Assembly (NCBI RefSeq): GCF_002014985.1
Contig: NZ_MUXU01000049.1
Coordinates: 1-62,940 of the forward strand
DNA length: 62,940 nt
Direction of reading: 5' to 3'
From: Moraxella caviae
Lineage (GTDB): Bacteria; Pseudomonadota; Gammaproteobacteria; Pseudomonadales; Moraxellaceae
Both the position numbers and the translations under genes were made by a program. Position 1 is the stretch's first letter, and every line of letters starts with the position of its first letter. The notes beneath the pieces were generated by a model that worked only from the letters and a program-made list of their open reading frames with translations, did not search any database and had not been told where the DNA came from. Positions 21,058 through 32,735 of the stretch are shown piece after piece.

Positions 21058-22044
21058 TCACACGTCCACCTGCAAAACTTCAACCTGCGCCAAAAGCGTG
21101 CGCAATCTGTCATCATCTGCCGCTTTAAAGCCAATGATACTCACCGCATGAGCCGCTAGTGCCGTAGCCTGCGCCAAAACTTGGGTTGGCGCAAGATTGC
21201 CAAGTAAGCCAAACATCATGCCTGCCACCAGCGTATCACCTGCACCCACCGTGCTTTTGACCGTCATTTTAGGCGGCGTAGCCTGATAAGCGTGCAGTCC
21301 ATCTGGCGTTTTTTGTAGCCAATGCACGCCTTTTGCGCCCATAGAAATCACCACATTTTGAATGTTTGCGCCTGCTTCATCAAGTAATTTTGCCTGCTCA
21401 TCAAGCGTACGGCATGGCTTGCCAAACACTTCAAACAGCTCATCATCGTTCGGCTTAATCAGCCACAAAGGCAAGCCAAGTGCCACTTTTAGGGCTTCGC
21501 CGCTGACGTCCACCACAAGGCGTGAGTTGACCGCCAGCAGATTTTCTAGCAAATCTTTAAAATCATTAAGCGCAAAGCCTTTTGGCAAACTGCCCGCCAC
21601 CAGCACCGCATCCGCTTGGCTGGCAAGTGCGCACAAATGCTGACTTAGGCGTGCTGTGTCATCGGCACTGATTTGAAAACCTGCGCCATTGACATCAGTC
21701 GTACGCACGCCTGTGCCAGCACCGTCCACCAGTTTAATGTTCGTCCGTGTTGCGCCTGCCACACGCATAAATTCATCGCCAAGTGCGCCAAGTTTGGGAT
21801 TTTTGGTGCGCTCGGTGGCTCTGTCGGCAAACAACTGGCGAAACAAGGCGTCATTCTCCGCCCCCAAAAATCCAGCCGCCAGCGCATCAGCGCCCAAGTC
21901 CGCCAAAATCTGCGCACTGTTTAGTCCTTTGCCTGCCGCATCCGTCTGCTGCGTATGCGCGCGGTTCACTTCGCCCAAATTCAGCACGTCCAAAGACACC
22001 GTCAAGTCAATGGCAGGATTGAGCGTTACGCATAAAACTTTCAT
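21058..22044 (-). CDS. fruK: 1-phosphofructokinase
   Basis: FruK converts fructose 1-phosphate to fructose 1,6-bisphosphate with ATP. The 328-aa product is a PfkB-family sugar kinase: it starts MKVLCVTLNPAIDLTVSLD, contains AAGKGLNSAQIL (substrate site), and ends with the ATP/anion-hole motif TVGAGDTLVAGMMFGLL. I start at the ATG at 22044, with AGGGG five bases before it; a GTG at 22050 is in frame. The stop of fruB lies only about ten bases upstream, so the two are probably translated in a coupled way. Confidence 0.95.
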   Translation of the reverse strand: MKVLCVTLNPAIDLTVSLDVLNLGEVNRAHTQQTDAAGKGLNSAQILADLGADALAAGFLGAENDALFRQLFADRATERTKNPKLGALGDEFMRVAGATRTNIKLVDGAGTGVRTTDVNGAGFQISADDTARLSQHLCALASQADAVLVAGSLPKGFALNDFKDLLENLLAVNSRLVVDVSGEALKVALGLPLWLIKPNDDELFEVFGKPCRTLDEQAKLLDEAGANIQNVVISMGAKGVHWLQKTPDGLHAYQATPPKMTVKSTVGAGDTLVAGMMFGLLGNLAPTQVLAQATALAAHAVSIIGFKAADDDRLRTLLAQVEVLQVDV

Positions 22045-22053
22045 ACTCACCCC

Positions 22054-24909
22054 TTATCCTGCCAGCGCACGCACTTCTTTGGCGGTACGGCAACGCAGCG
22101 CACGCTCCGCCAAGGCTTGACACTCGGTAAAATCAAGCTCACGAATCTGCGCTTTTGTCAGCGCAATGCTCGCCGCCGACATACTCAGCTCGTCCACGCC
22201 AAGCCCCAATAAAATCGGCACGGCTTTTTCGTCCGCAGCCAGCTCACCGCACACACCCACCCATTTGCCATGGGCGTGTGCCGCTTGCACAGTTTGGTGA
22301 ATAAGATTCAGCACGCTTGGGTGCAAGCCGTCCGCGTCTTTTGACAGCACAGGATGTCCACGGTCAATCGCCAGCACATACTGCGTCAAATCGTTCGTTC
22401 CCACGCTAAAAAAGTCCACATCAGCGGCAAAAGCGTGCGCCATCACCGCAGCGCTTGGCACTTCAATCATCATACCCACTTGCACATTTTCGTGCGGCTC
22501 ATTTGCCAGTACGTCGTCCAAGATGGCTTTGGCAGCTTGCCATTCTTCAAAACGCCCAATCATCGGAAACATAATGCGCACGTCTCTGCCCTTGGCGGCA
22601 CGCACCAACGCCGTCAGCTGATCTTTTAAAAGATTTGGGTATTGCAAGGTCAAACGCACGCCACGCACGCCCAAAAATGGGTTATCTTCGCTTGGCATGG
22701 GCAAATACGGCAGCGGCTTATCACCGCCAATATCCAGCGTACGTACCACCAAAGGACGGCCGTCCAGCGCATCAAAAACTTGTTCATAATCGGCAATTTG
22801 CGTGGCGATGTCTGGAATTTGCGAATGCGCCATAAACACAAGCTCAGTGCGCAAAAGCCCTACCGCTTCTGCACCTTGCGCCACCACATCGGCAGCGTCT
22901 TTGACATTACCAAGGTTTGCCGCCACTTCCACCTGATGATTATCAAGCGTCTTAGCGGGTGATAATGCGTGCTGATGGGCAATGCGTTTACGCTCGGTGC
23001 GCTGCGCCTGCTCATGCTGGCAACGCTCAATCATCGCACTATCAGGACTCATCACAAACCAGCCAGCACCGCCATCAATCAGCACTTTTTCGCCTTGGGC
23101 AATCTCAAGCACGCCTTTGCCAGCACCCACCAGCGCAGGAATACCAAGCGCTCTTGCCACGATGGCACTGTGCGAACTTGCGCCGCCACCAGCCGTCAAA
23201 ATCCCTGCCACATACGCAGGATCAAGTCTTGCCACGTCAGACGGCAAAAGATCATCTTTAATCAGCACATAAGGCGAATCAGGCGCAGCTGGCACGTCTT
23301 GCCCTGTCAATTTGGCAAGCACTTTTTGCCCCACGTCTCGCAAATCTGCCGCACGCTCCGCCAGCAAGCGGTTTGATAGCACCGATTGCGCCTTAGCAAG
23401 CGATTCAATGTGTGCATGCCACGCTGCAGGCGCAGACAAGCCATCATCAATGCCGTCTTTTGCACCATAAGAAATCTCTTCGTCATCAAGCAGGGCAATG
23501 TGTGCGGTGAAAATCTGCGCCACAGACGCACTTTTTGCACTGCTGACGATGGCGTGCAAGTCGGTTTTGACAGCGGCAATGGCGTCTTGTAAGGCGGTGA
23601 ATTGCTCGGCTGGATTATTTGCCGTCATCGGATATTTAAAGCGCATTTCACGCACGACATAAGCTTCGCCCACCGCAAGCCCTGCGGACGCTGGCACGGC
23701 CGCTGTTTGCTCGCCTGCTTGAATGCTGGCAACTGGTGCGCTAAGCATGGTTTGCGCTGCGTTTTTATTGGCGGTGTTTGACTTATTCTCAGCAGTGATT
23801 GGCGTTACTTCTTCACCCAAGCCATCTGCCACAGCCGCCACCAGTGCGTCCAAATGCGCCACTGCGTCTGTGTTTGGCTCAGCGATGAAATTTAGCGTCT
23901 GTCCACGCTCAGCACCCAACGCCAAAAGCCTTGTTAAGCTCTTGGCAGACACATACGCACCATTTTCAAGCGCCACTTTAATCTCGCCATTCGCCTTTTT
24001 GGCAAGCTCAGATAAGAAAGTCGCTGGACGTGCGTGCAAGCCGTGTGCATTTAGCACCAGCGCACTTTTGCCTTGCCAATTTGGAATCAGCTCAGCGTGT
24101 AAAATTTGCGCAAGCTCAGCACTTGTCGGAGTAGATTTCGCCAACGCCTGCGCAAATTCATCGCTTAACAAGCCGTCCAAACTTGCCGACAATGCCGCTT
24201 CATCGGTATTTTTGCCATCAGCAATCACCGCCAAAGCACGCACACCATCAGCAAAAGGCTGTTTTGCCACGCCCAGCGCCAGCGCCGCCTTGTCAGCATT
24301 TGCCACAGTCGCCACATACAGCGCCTGAGAAATGCGGTTTAGCGTCAGCGGCAAGCCCAGCACGTCTTGGGTGAATACACCCTGCTGTTTTAGGCGTGCC
24401 ACCGCGTGCTGATAAAGGGTGTCAGTATCGGCAGCGGCAATGTCTGTGGCAATCAGGGCTTCATGCGCCAAAAACGATTTTGGCTCGCCTTCAATCAGCT
24501 CAATGATGGCATCAGGCGTGGTCGCAGTTTTGATTTTTTCTGCCACATCGGCATCAAGCGCACGCGTCAGCTTTTTAAGCACCTGCAAATGCTCATCGGA
24601 TTTGGCTGCAATCACCGCCGCCAAATACACCACATCGCCTGCGTCCGTCCACACCACACCATCAGCAAAATGCACCAAGCGCACACCTGTGCGTAAAATT
24701 GCCGCACGAGAATCAGGCGTGCCATGCGGAATGGCAATGCCTTGCCCCAAATAAGTCGCCGCTTGCGCTTCACGGTCTTGTAGTCCTTGAATATAATCGG
24801 GTGTGGTCAGCCCATCTTCTGCCAGCACCTGCGCCAAAACGCTCAGCGCTTCTTGTTTATTGGCGGCACGCATATTCATGCGCACATCTTGCGTGGTAAG
24901 GGTCAGCAT
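22054..24909 (-). CDS. fruB: Fructose PTS multiphosphoryl transfer protein (IIA-HPr-EI)
   Basis: One 951-aa protein joins all the soluble phosphotransfer steps from PEP to FruA. Residues 1-145 are an EIIA-Fru domain with active H62 (GQGIAIPHGTPDS). A linker domain follows. The HPr domain is near residues 284-370, with active H292 (NAHGLHARPATFLSELA). Enzyme I covers about residues 400-951, with active H580 (GGGASSHSAIVARALGIPALVG region) and the PEP-binding motif FFSVGTNDLTQYVLAIDR. The ATG at 24909 follows AAGGAG. It heads the operon. No fruR/cra regulator gene is adjacent. The fructose route can thus work without separate HPr and EI genes. Confidence 0.96.
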   Translation of the reverse strand: MLTLTTQDVRMNMRAANKQEALSVLAQVLAEDGLTTPDYIQGLQDREAQAATYLGQGIAIPHGTPDSRAAILRTGVRLVHFADGVVWTDAGDVVYLAAVIAAKSDEHLQVLKKLTRALDADVAEKIKTATTPDAIIELIEGEPKSFLAHEALIATDIAAADTDTLYQHAVARLKQQGVFTQDVLGLPLTLNRISQALYVATVANADKAALALGVAKQPFADGVRALAVIADGKNTDEAALSASLDGLLSDEFAQALAKSTPTSAELAQILHAELIPNWQGKSALVLNAHGLHARPATFLSELAKKANGEIKVALENGAYVSAKSLTRLLALGAERGQTLNFIAEPNTDAVAHLDALVAAVADGLGEEVTPITAENKSNTANKNAAQTMLSAPVASIQAGEQTAAVPASAGLAVGEAYVVREMRFKYPMTANNPAEQFTALQDAIAAVKTDLHAIVSSAKSASVAQIFTAHIALLDDEEISYGAKDGIDDGLSAPAAWHAHIESLAKAQSVLSNRLLAERAADLRDVGQKVLAKLTGQDVPAAPDSPYVLIKDDLLPSDVARLDPAYVAGILTAGGGASSHSAIVARALGIPALVGAGKGVLEIAQGEKVLIDGGAGWFVMSPDSAMIERCQHEQAQRTERKRIAHQHALSPAKTLDNHQVEVAANLGNVKDAADVVAQGAEAVGLLRTELVFMAHSQIPDIATQIADYEQVFDALDGRPLVVRTLDIGGDKPLPYLPMPSEDNPFLGVRGVRLTLQYPNLLKDQLTALVRAAKGRDVRIMFPMIGRFEEWQAAKAILDDVLANEPHENVQVGMMIEVPSAAVMAHAFAADVDFFSVGTNDLTQYVLAIDRGHPVLSKDADGLHPSVLNLIHQTVQAAHAHGKWVGVCGELAADEKAVPILLGLGVDELSMSAASIALTKAQIRELDFTECQALAERALRCRTAKEVRALAG

Positions 24910-25293
24910 AACGCTCCTTAAATCAGCCCGTATACCACCAGACTTATGTCTGGCAGTTTTTGGTAAGTCAAATCACTTTGGCTTTGGGTTAATCTGCGTG
25001 GTTGGCAACATCTCATCATTTACCAAACCAACCAACAGTACGCCAAACCAAATGAAAAGTTATGTGATGAATTTAATTTTCAAAAATGCTTCATTTTACC
25101 ATTTTTTAAGCCAATCTTTTTCATAATTTTATGACAAATTTGTAATCATCAAACGATAAATGCTGACGCCCAATAAAAAACGACAAGCCGTTGTCAGTTT
25201 GTCGTTTTGGGTTTTAAACTTGTTAAGTTTTTGGCTTAGATTTTGGTTTAAAATAAATTAACCAGCCATTTTAGCCGTTCAATGAAACCACCA
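24910..25293. other. Promoter region of the fru operon and 3' flank of the SirB-like gene
   Basis: There is no gene in these 384 bases. Visible are the hairpin CCAGAC-ttat-GTCTGG (24938-24953) about 30 bases upstream of fruB, a TTGGT/ACCAA-rich stretch near 24990-25040, and the terminator at 25177-25208. Confidence 0.5.
25177..25208 (-). terminator. Terminator of the greA-SirB-like unit
   Basis: AAAACGACAA/TTGTCGTTTT arms are followed by a T-run on the minus strand. It lies about 85 bases after the SirB-like stop codon. Confidence 0.85.
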
Positions 25294-25650
25294 TCACAAT
25301 AAACCCAGCGGCTTTTTCACCGCCAACACCAAAATCGCCACATAAGCGATGGTGGCAAGCAGCATACCGAATTTGGCTTGCGCTGGCGTGGTGCTTGGGC
25401 GTGCCGCCTTGGCAGTGGCAGACACCGCCACGATGAACAGCACCAATTTCGCCCACGCCCACGGCGCCATAAACTGATACCACACGGTAAACATATACAG
25501 CCCGCTCACCAGCAACAGCGCATAACAAACGTGCATTGCTCTGCGCAGCATCGGCGAAGGATTGGCTTTTTCACCCACAAATACCACGATGGCTTGGTAC
25601 AAAAACAGCCCCAAAGTCAGCGCCACCATCAGCAAATGAAAATGCTTCAT
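25294..25650 (-). CDS. SirB-family inner-membrane protein
   Basis: The 118-aa product has four predicted membrane segments and begins MKHFHLLMVALTLGLFLYQ, with MLRRAMHVCYALLLVSGLYMF. This fits the small SirB family (named for effects on invasion gene expression in Salmonella; molecular role unclear). It lies about 70 bases downstream of greA in the same direction and ends at a terminator. The family assignment rests on length, topology and the N-terminal His pattern. Confidence 0.7.
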   Translation of the reverse strand: MKHFHLLMVALTLGLFLYQAIVVFVGEKANPSPMLRRAMHVCYALLLVSGLYMFTVWYQFMAPWAWAKLVLFIVAVSATAKAARPSTTPAQAKFGMLLATIAYVAILVLAVKKPLGLL

Positions 25651-25720
25651 ATTTTTGCCTTTTTACTCATTCTTGTTTGGCGGTATTTTCAAGCAAACAC
25701 CGCCATTATCAAAGTATTGC

Positions 25721-26197
25721 TTATTGATAAAGCACTTCTAAGATTTCAAAAGCCACCAAGCCGCTTGGCGTTTGGATTTGCGCTTCATCGCCTTCTGATT
25801 TGCCAATCAAACCACGCGCGATTGGCGAATTGACCGAAATTTTATTCAGTTTAAAATCCGCTTCGTCATCGCCCACGATTTGATAACGGCGCTCTTCGCC
25901 ATCGTCCACGTTTTCTAGCACCACAGTTACACCAAACACCACACGCCCATCTTGCGGCAAAGTGGTTGGATCAATCACCTGTGCGCCGCCAAGTTTCGCT
26001 TCAATATCACGAATGCGTGCTTCACACAGACCTTGCTGCTCACGCGCCGCATGGTATTCGGCATTTTCTTTTAAATCGCCATGCTCACGCGCTTCGGCGA
26101 TGGCGTTGGTGATGCGTGGACGCTCGATGGTTTTTAGTTGTTTTAGTTCCGCTTCAAGTGCGGCGTGCCCCTGTGGGGTCATAGGATAACGCTGCAT
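25721..26197 (-). CDS. greA: Transcription elongation factor GreA
   Basis: GreA binds RNA polymerase and stimulates cleavage of backtracked RNA. The 158-aa product has the exact family length, with an N-terminal coiled coil ([49 protein letters not shown] region, residues 6-55) holding the acidic tip, and a C-terminal globular domain ending [22 protein letters not shown] precedes the ATG. It follows carB by 400 bases with a terminator between, so it probably has its own promoter. Confidence 0.97.
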   Translation of the reverse strand: MQRYPMTPQGHAALEAELKQLKTIERPRITNAIAEAREHGDLKENAEYHAAREQQGLCEARIRDIEAKLGGAQVIDPTTLPQDGRVVFGVTVVLENVDDGEERRYQIVGDDEADFKLNKISVNSPIARGLIGKSEGDEAQIQTPSGLVAFEILEVLYQ

Positions 26198-26599
26198 AAC
26201 AACTCCTAAGTTTTTTCATCTGTATTTATCAATTTAATCAAGCAAGATCGCACTTTATACAATCAAAATCCCAAACGTTCATTAACGCCAAATCCACCAA
26301 AGTGCAATTTAAAACCAAATCGAGAAGTTTAATTAAAAACCAATCAAAAAGTTAAATTGCAAACATAGCTAAAAACACCACGCCATCTGGAGTGGTGTTT
26401 TGATAAATGTGTATTTGGCACGCGCGATTTGTGATTGCTTTGATGGCAATTTTGCGCTGATTGGTGAGCGTGCGCACAGCACAAACGCCACCAATCAATA
26501 CATTTGGCTAACTATATCAGCTTTATGCCAAAATTGCAACACATCAAACGTTTTACAAAGCGTTTTAAAACGTTGCAAATCTGCCAATCAGCTTGACAA
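26198..26599. other. Intergenic region carB / greA
   Basis: It holds the carB terminator and presumably the greA promoter. An open frame (26400-26696, +) runs into carB antisense and looks like chance. Confidence 0.5.
26372..26401 (-). terminator. Terminator of carB
   Basis: AAAACACCAC/GTGGTGTTTT arms with a ten-base loop lie about 200 bases after the carB stop. The stem is strong in both directions. Confidence 0.75.
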
Positions 26600-29836
<3,237 letters not shown>

Positions 29837-29941
29837 GGGTTACTCGCTTGTTTGGTTTAATCTGTTGGGTTTGTTTGTTACTTTATAATCTTAAATTTAA
29901 TGGGTTGGTCTGGCTAGGCATGCGTAAGCAAATCAAGACAA

Positions 29942-30592
29942 TCAATTTATGCCGTAAATGCAATTTTCATACGTCCACGCCACAATCTTGTCATCATCGC
30001 CTGTTTCGTAAAATGCCGATAACAGCTCATTCCACGTCTCAAGCTGGCTTTCGTTAATATTTAAAATGCCTGCGCCTGCTTTGATGAGTTGATAATTAGC
30101 ACAAATGATTGCCGTGCGCTTATTACCGTCCCAAAACAGCTGCTGCCTTGCCATATAATACAGCGTTTTGATGGCACGCTTAGTATGGGAAAGTGGCAAT
30201 TCATCAATGGCTTGCAGTGCTTGCTGAGCTTCGTCTTTGTTCGGAATGCTTGGCACATAACTGACACCGCTAATGCCTACGTTGCCTGTACGCAGCTCGC
30301 CCCAAGCAAGGCTTTCGTTATACGCCACAAAACCGTTGATTTTACACGCAAAATCCAAATCAAAAGGCGCATCAGAACGCAGCGCAAATTGCCATGCGTT
30401 TTTTAGGTTTAACACCACCTGTATGTCATGAGTTGAAACACCGCTGACACTCATACCATCAACAATCGTCTTGGTTTGGGGGAATGTGGTATTCACCCTT
30501 TCAAGCCGTGACATACTGTGAATGACTTCTACGATGTTTTTGCGAGCCAAAAAGCGGTTTTGCTCAAGGGTTAAGTGAAACTTATCCTGCAT
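29942..30592 (-). CDS. Fic/DOC-fold protein with Gln at the catalytic His position
   Basis: The 216-aa product has the Fic domain. N-terminal helices MQDKFHLTLEQNRFLARKN are followed by an inhibitory-helix-like stretch (SMSRLERVN, then TKTIVDG) that resembles S-x-x-x-E-G-N only loosely. The Fic motif itself reads QLFWDGNKR (residues 151-159), where active enzymes have H-x-F-x-D/E-G-N-G/K-R. Fic enzymes usually transfer AMP or other groups to target proteins; with Gln replacing His, normal catalysis is doubtful. I start at the ATG at 30592, two bases after the stop of the upstream gene fragment, which suggests coupled translation. An in-frame ATG 12 codons upstream would overlap that fragment. 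Inserted between carA and carB. Confidence 0.75.
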   Translation of the reverse strand: MQDKFHLTLEQNRFLARKNIVEVIHSMSRLERVNTTFPQTKTIVDGMSVSGVSTHDIQVVLNLKNAWQFALRSDAPFDLDFACKINGFVAYNESLAWGELRTGNVGISGVSYVPSIPNKDEAQQALQAIDELPLSHTKRAIKTLYYMARQQLFWDGNKRTAIICANYQLIKAGAGILNINESQLETWNELLSAFYETGDDDKIVAWTYENCIYGIN

Positions 30593-30594
30593 TT

Positions 30595-31137
30595 TTAAGC
30601 CACTCGCAATTCCCAAAAATCTCTCCACATTCTAAACAATGCTTTATCAACAAAGCTTGCGACTTTGTCTTTTATACCTTCTTGTTGCTGCTGATTTGAG
30701 CGGGTAAAGTATCGCCACACTAAATAATCATAAAGCCGCTGCCTATCAGATGGATTGGATAGACACACAGCCAGCCCTTGCTCAAGGCGTGCATGATTGA
30801 CCACCGCCTTTAGATTGTTGAGACTTTTCATTTTAGTTTTATCATGAAAATCTTCACAATCTTTTGCTCTCAACTCCCAAAATGGCTCGCTTTTTAAATG
30901 ATAAAAAGGCATTGCCAAATTCATGCGATGAGCTGACTTGACGTATTGGCGCCACGTCCGCTCAAACGTATGTTCTAATTACGGTGTAATTTTCAGTATG
31001 GCGCTGTTATAATGACCTGTCTCAAACAACTTAATCACGCTCATCAATAAAATAGGTTTGTGCGGTGCGTATCCCATCTTGGCAGAATAAGCACAATTAA
31101 GCTGATTGAAAAATTCAATATAGGTCGCTACACCCAT
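30595..31137 (-). pseudogene. HNH-endonuclease-type gene remnant, interrupted by a stop codon
   Basis: Reading from an ATG at 31137, eight bases after the carA stop and preceded by AAAGAG, gives MGVATYIEFFNQLNCAYSAK, then GYAPHKPILLMSVIKLFETG and KITP. A TAA (30979-30981) follows at codon 53. The same frame then continues LEHTFERTWRQYV, then MNLAMPFYHLKSEPFWELR and about 90 more residues to 30595. The two parts join exactly as in the N-terminal region of predicted restriction endonucleases of the COG3440 type (KPILLL..., PFYHLKSxxFW). A single GAA-to-TAA change (ITPE to ITP-stop) explains the break. The C-terminal HNH nuclease domain expected in full members is absent. An internal ATG at 30924 could allow a 109-aa product by re-initiation. 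The family call is from recalled motifs. Confidence 0.65.
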
Positions 31138-31145
31138 ACTCTTTA

Positions 31146-32354
31146 TCACCCCTTCGCCCTTGCCATCTCATCAGCAAAGCGGTCAAACAACACCGAGCAA
31201 TCATGCGGGCCCGGGCTTGCTTCTGGGTGCCCTTGGAAGCTAAATGCCGAACGCCCCACCAGCTCAATGCCTTGGTTTGAGCCGTCAAATAGCGAACGAT
31301 GCGTTGGCTTAACGTGGCTTGGCAGGCTCGCTTCGTCCACCGCAAAGCCGTGGTTTTGGCTGGTAATCATCACCGTGCCATCTGCCAGATTTTGCACAGG
31401 GTGGTTAGCACCATGATGACCAAATTTCATCTTGATGGTTTTTGCGCCGCTTGCCAATGCCAGCAACTGATGCCCTAGGCAAATGCCAAATACAGGGATT
31501 TTCGTGTCGTTTAGAATGCTTTTAATGGCGTCAATGGCGTAGGTGCATGGCTCAGGGTCGCCCGGGCCGTTTGATAGGAAAATGCCGTCTGGGTTGTGTT
31601 TTAGCACTTCTGAAACAGGCGTGGTCGCAGGCACAACCGTAACATGACAGCCACGATCCACCAGCATACGCAAGATGTTGGTTTTTACGCCAAAGTCATA
31701 CGCCACGATGTTAAAGCGTTTTTCAATGTCTTTGCCAAGCTCAGCAAAGCGGCCGCCAGTTTCGCTCAGTTTGCCGTTTTTACCATCGTGATTTAGCTGC
31801 CAAGAGCCTTGTGTCCACTCAAAGCCGTCTTTATCGCAGCATTCTTTTGCCAAATCCAAACCTTTCATAGATGGTGCGGCTTTGGCAAGTTCAATGGCAC
31901 GCGCTTCGTCTAGGTTGCCGTTTTCGTCAGCGTTCATGATGCAGCCATTTTGTGCGCCAGTATTGCGCAAAAGATTGGTCAGTTTGCGTGTGTCAATATC
32001 GGCAATCGCCACCACGTCATGCTTGGTCAGATATTCGCCAAGCGACATTTCGGCACGAAAATTACTGTGCAGTAGCGGCAAATCACGAATAATCAGACCG
32101 TTTGCCCACACTTTGTGCATACGTCCAGACTCGCTGTCTTCGCCATTGCAGCCTGTGTTACCGATGTGCGGATAAGTGAGCGTTACCATTTGGTTGGCGT
32201 AGCTTGGGTCAGTCAGGATTTCTTGGTAGCCTGTCATGGCGGTGTTAAACACCACTTCGCCCGTGCTAGCCCCCAGCTTGCCAATGCTCACACCCTTAAA
32301 AACCGTACCATCTGCCAAGGCTAAAATCGCCGCTGTCTGCTTTGACGTTGTCAT
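31146..32354 (-). CDS. carA: Carbamoyl-phosphate synthase small subunit
   Basis: CarA removes the amide group of glutamine and passes ammonia to CarB. The 402-aa product has the N-terminal CPSase domain (residues 1-180; [20 protein letters not shown]) and a class I glutamine amidotransferase domain. In that domain the nucleophile C292 lies in [14 protein letters not shown], and the His-Glu pair in [11 protein letters not shown]. The ATG follows CGGAGCGTGTG. A nonsense-broken gene and a Fic gene follow before carB, so carA and carB may be joined on one long mRNA or uncoupled. Confidence 0.97.
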   Translation of the reverse strand: MTTSKQTAAILALADGTVFKGVSIGKLGASTGEVVFNTAMTGYQEILTDPSYANQMVTLTYPHIGNTGCNGEDSESGRMHKVWANGLIIRDLPLLHSNFRAEMSLGEYLTKHDVVAIADIDTRKLTNLLRNTGAQNGCIMNADENGNLDEARAIELAKAAPSMKGLDLAKECCDKDGFEWTQGSWQLNHDGKNGKLSETGGRFAELGKDIEKRFNIVAYDFGVKTNILRMLVDRGCHVTVVPATTPVSEVLKHNPDGIFLSNGPGDPEPCTYAIDAIKSILNDTKIPVFGICLGHQLLALASGAKTIKMKFGHHGANHPVQNLADGTVMITSQNHGFAVDEASLPSHVKPTHRSLFDGSNQGIELVGRSAFSFQGHPEASPGPHDCSVLFDRFADEMARAKG

Positions 32355-32553
32355 TCACACGCTCCGAAATTTGATAAAATTCTTGCTTTGCGGTCAAATT
32401 TTAGGCAAATTTTTTTAGGGTTTTCCCCTAAAATTTGACCACAAAAAAGCAAGCACCGAAAAGAAAACTTAATGCAGTAATTACTGAAGTTAAGTCGTCT
32501 TTTTCATGGTTGCTCGCTTTGATATAGATTTCGCCTATTATATATAATTGCAC
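32355..32553 (-). promoter_or_regulatory. carA leader with promoter and inverted repeats
   Basis: On the minus strand a TATAAT (32537-32542) is followed by a five-codon mini-ORF MKKTT (32507-32490). Next come a hairpin CTTAAtgCAGTAATTACTGaagTTAAG type (32468-32494) and a large inverted repeat with perfect 14-base arms GGTCAAATTTTAGG/CCTAAAATTTGACC (32392-32405 and 32427-32440) plus outer CTTGCTTT/AAAGCAAG. The carA ATG is at 32354. Leader-dependent pyrimidine control of carA is known in Pseudomonas aeruginosa; here the sequence only shows that alternative structures could form. The -35 box is weak. Confidence 0.5.
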
Positions 32554-32597
32554 AAAAAAATACCAGTGATTTTCATCAAATCTGCTGGTATTTTTTT
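32554..32597 (-). terminator. Terminator of the DUF475 gene
   Basis: AAAAAAATACCAG/CTGGTATTTTTTT arms (13 bases) surround an 18-base loop. It lies about 140 bases after the DUF475 stop and just upstream of the carA promoter. Confidence 0.85.
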
Positions 32598-32735
32598 CAA
32601 TTTTGTGAAAATTGGTGAGATTTTGCAACGTTGTGTTGGCAAGTTGTACCAAAAATGCTTACAAAACCGCTTTTAACCGCTCACCAATTTCACTCATTTT
32701 AGGCTAAATTTACGCTTAGTGTTGCTGCGCTTGGG

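Noticed and set aside
32428..32652. 74-codon minus-strand open frame between carA and the DUF475 gene
   Set aside because: It runs through the DUF475 terminator (32554-32597) and across the carA promoter, and has no ribosome site. The translation reads the terminator's A-run as part of the protein.
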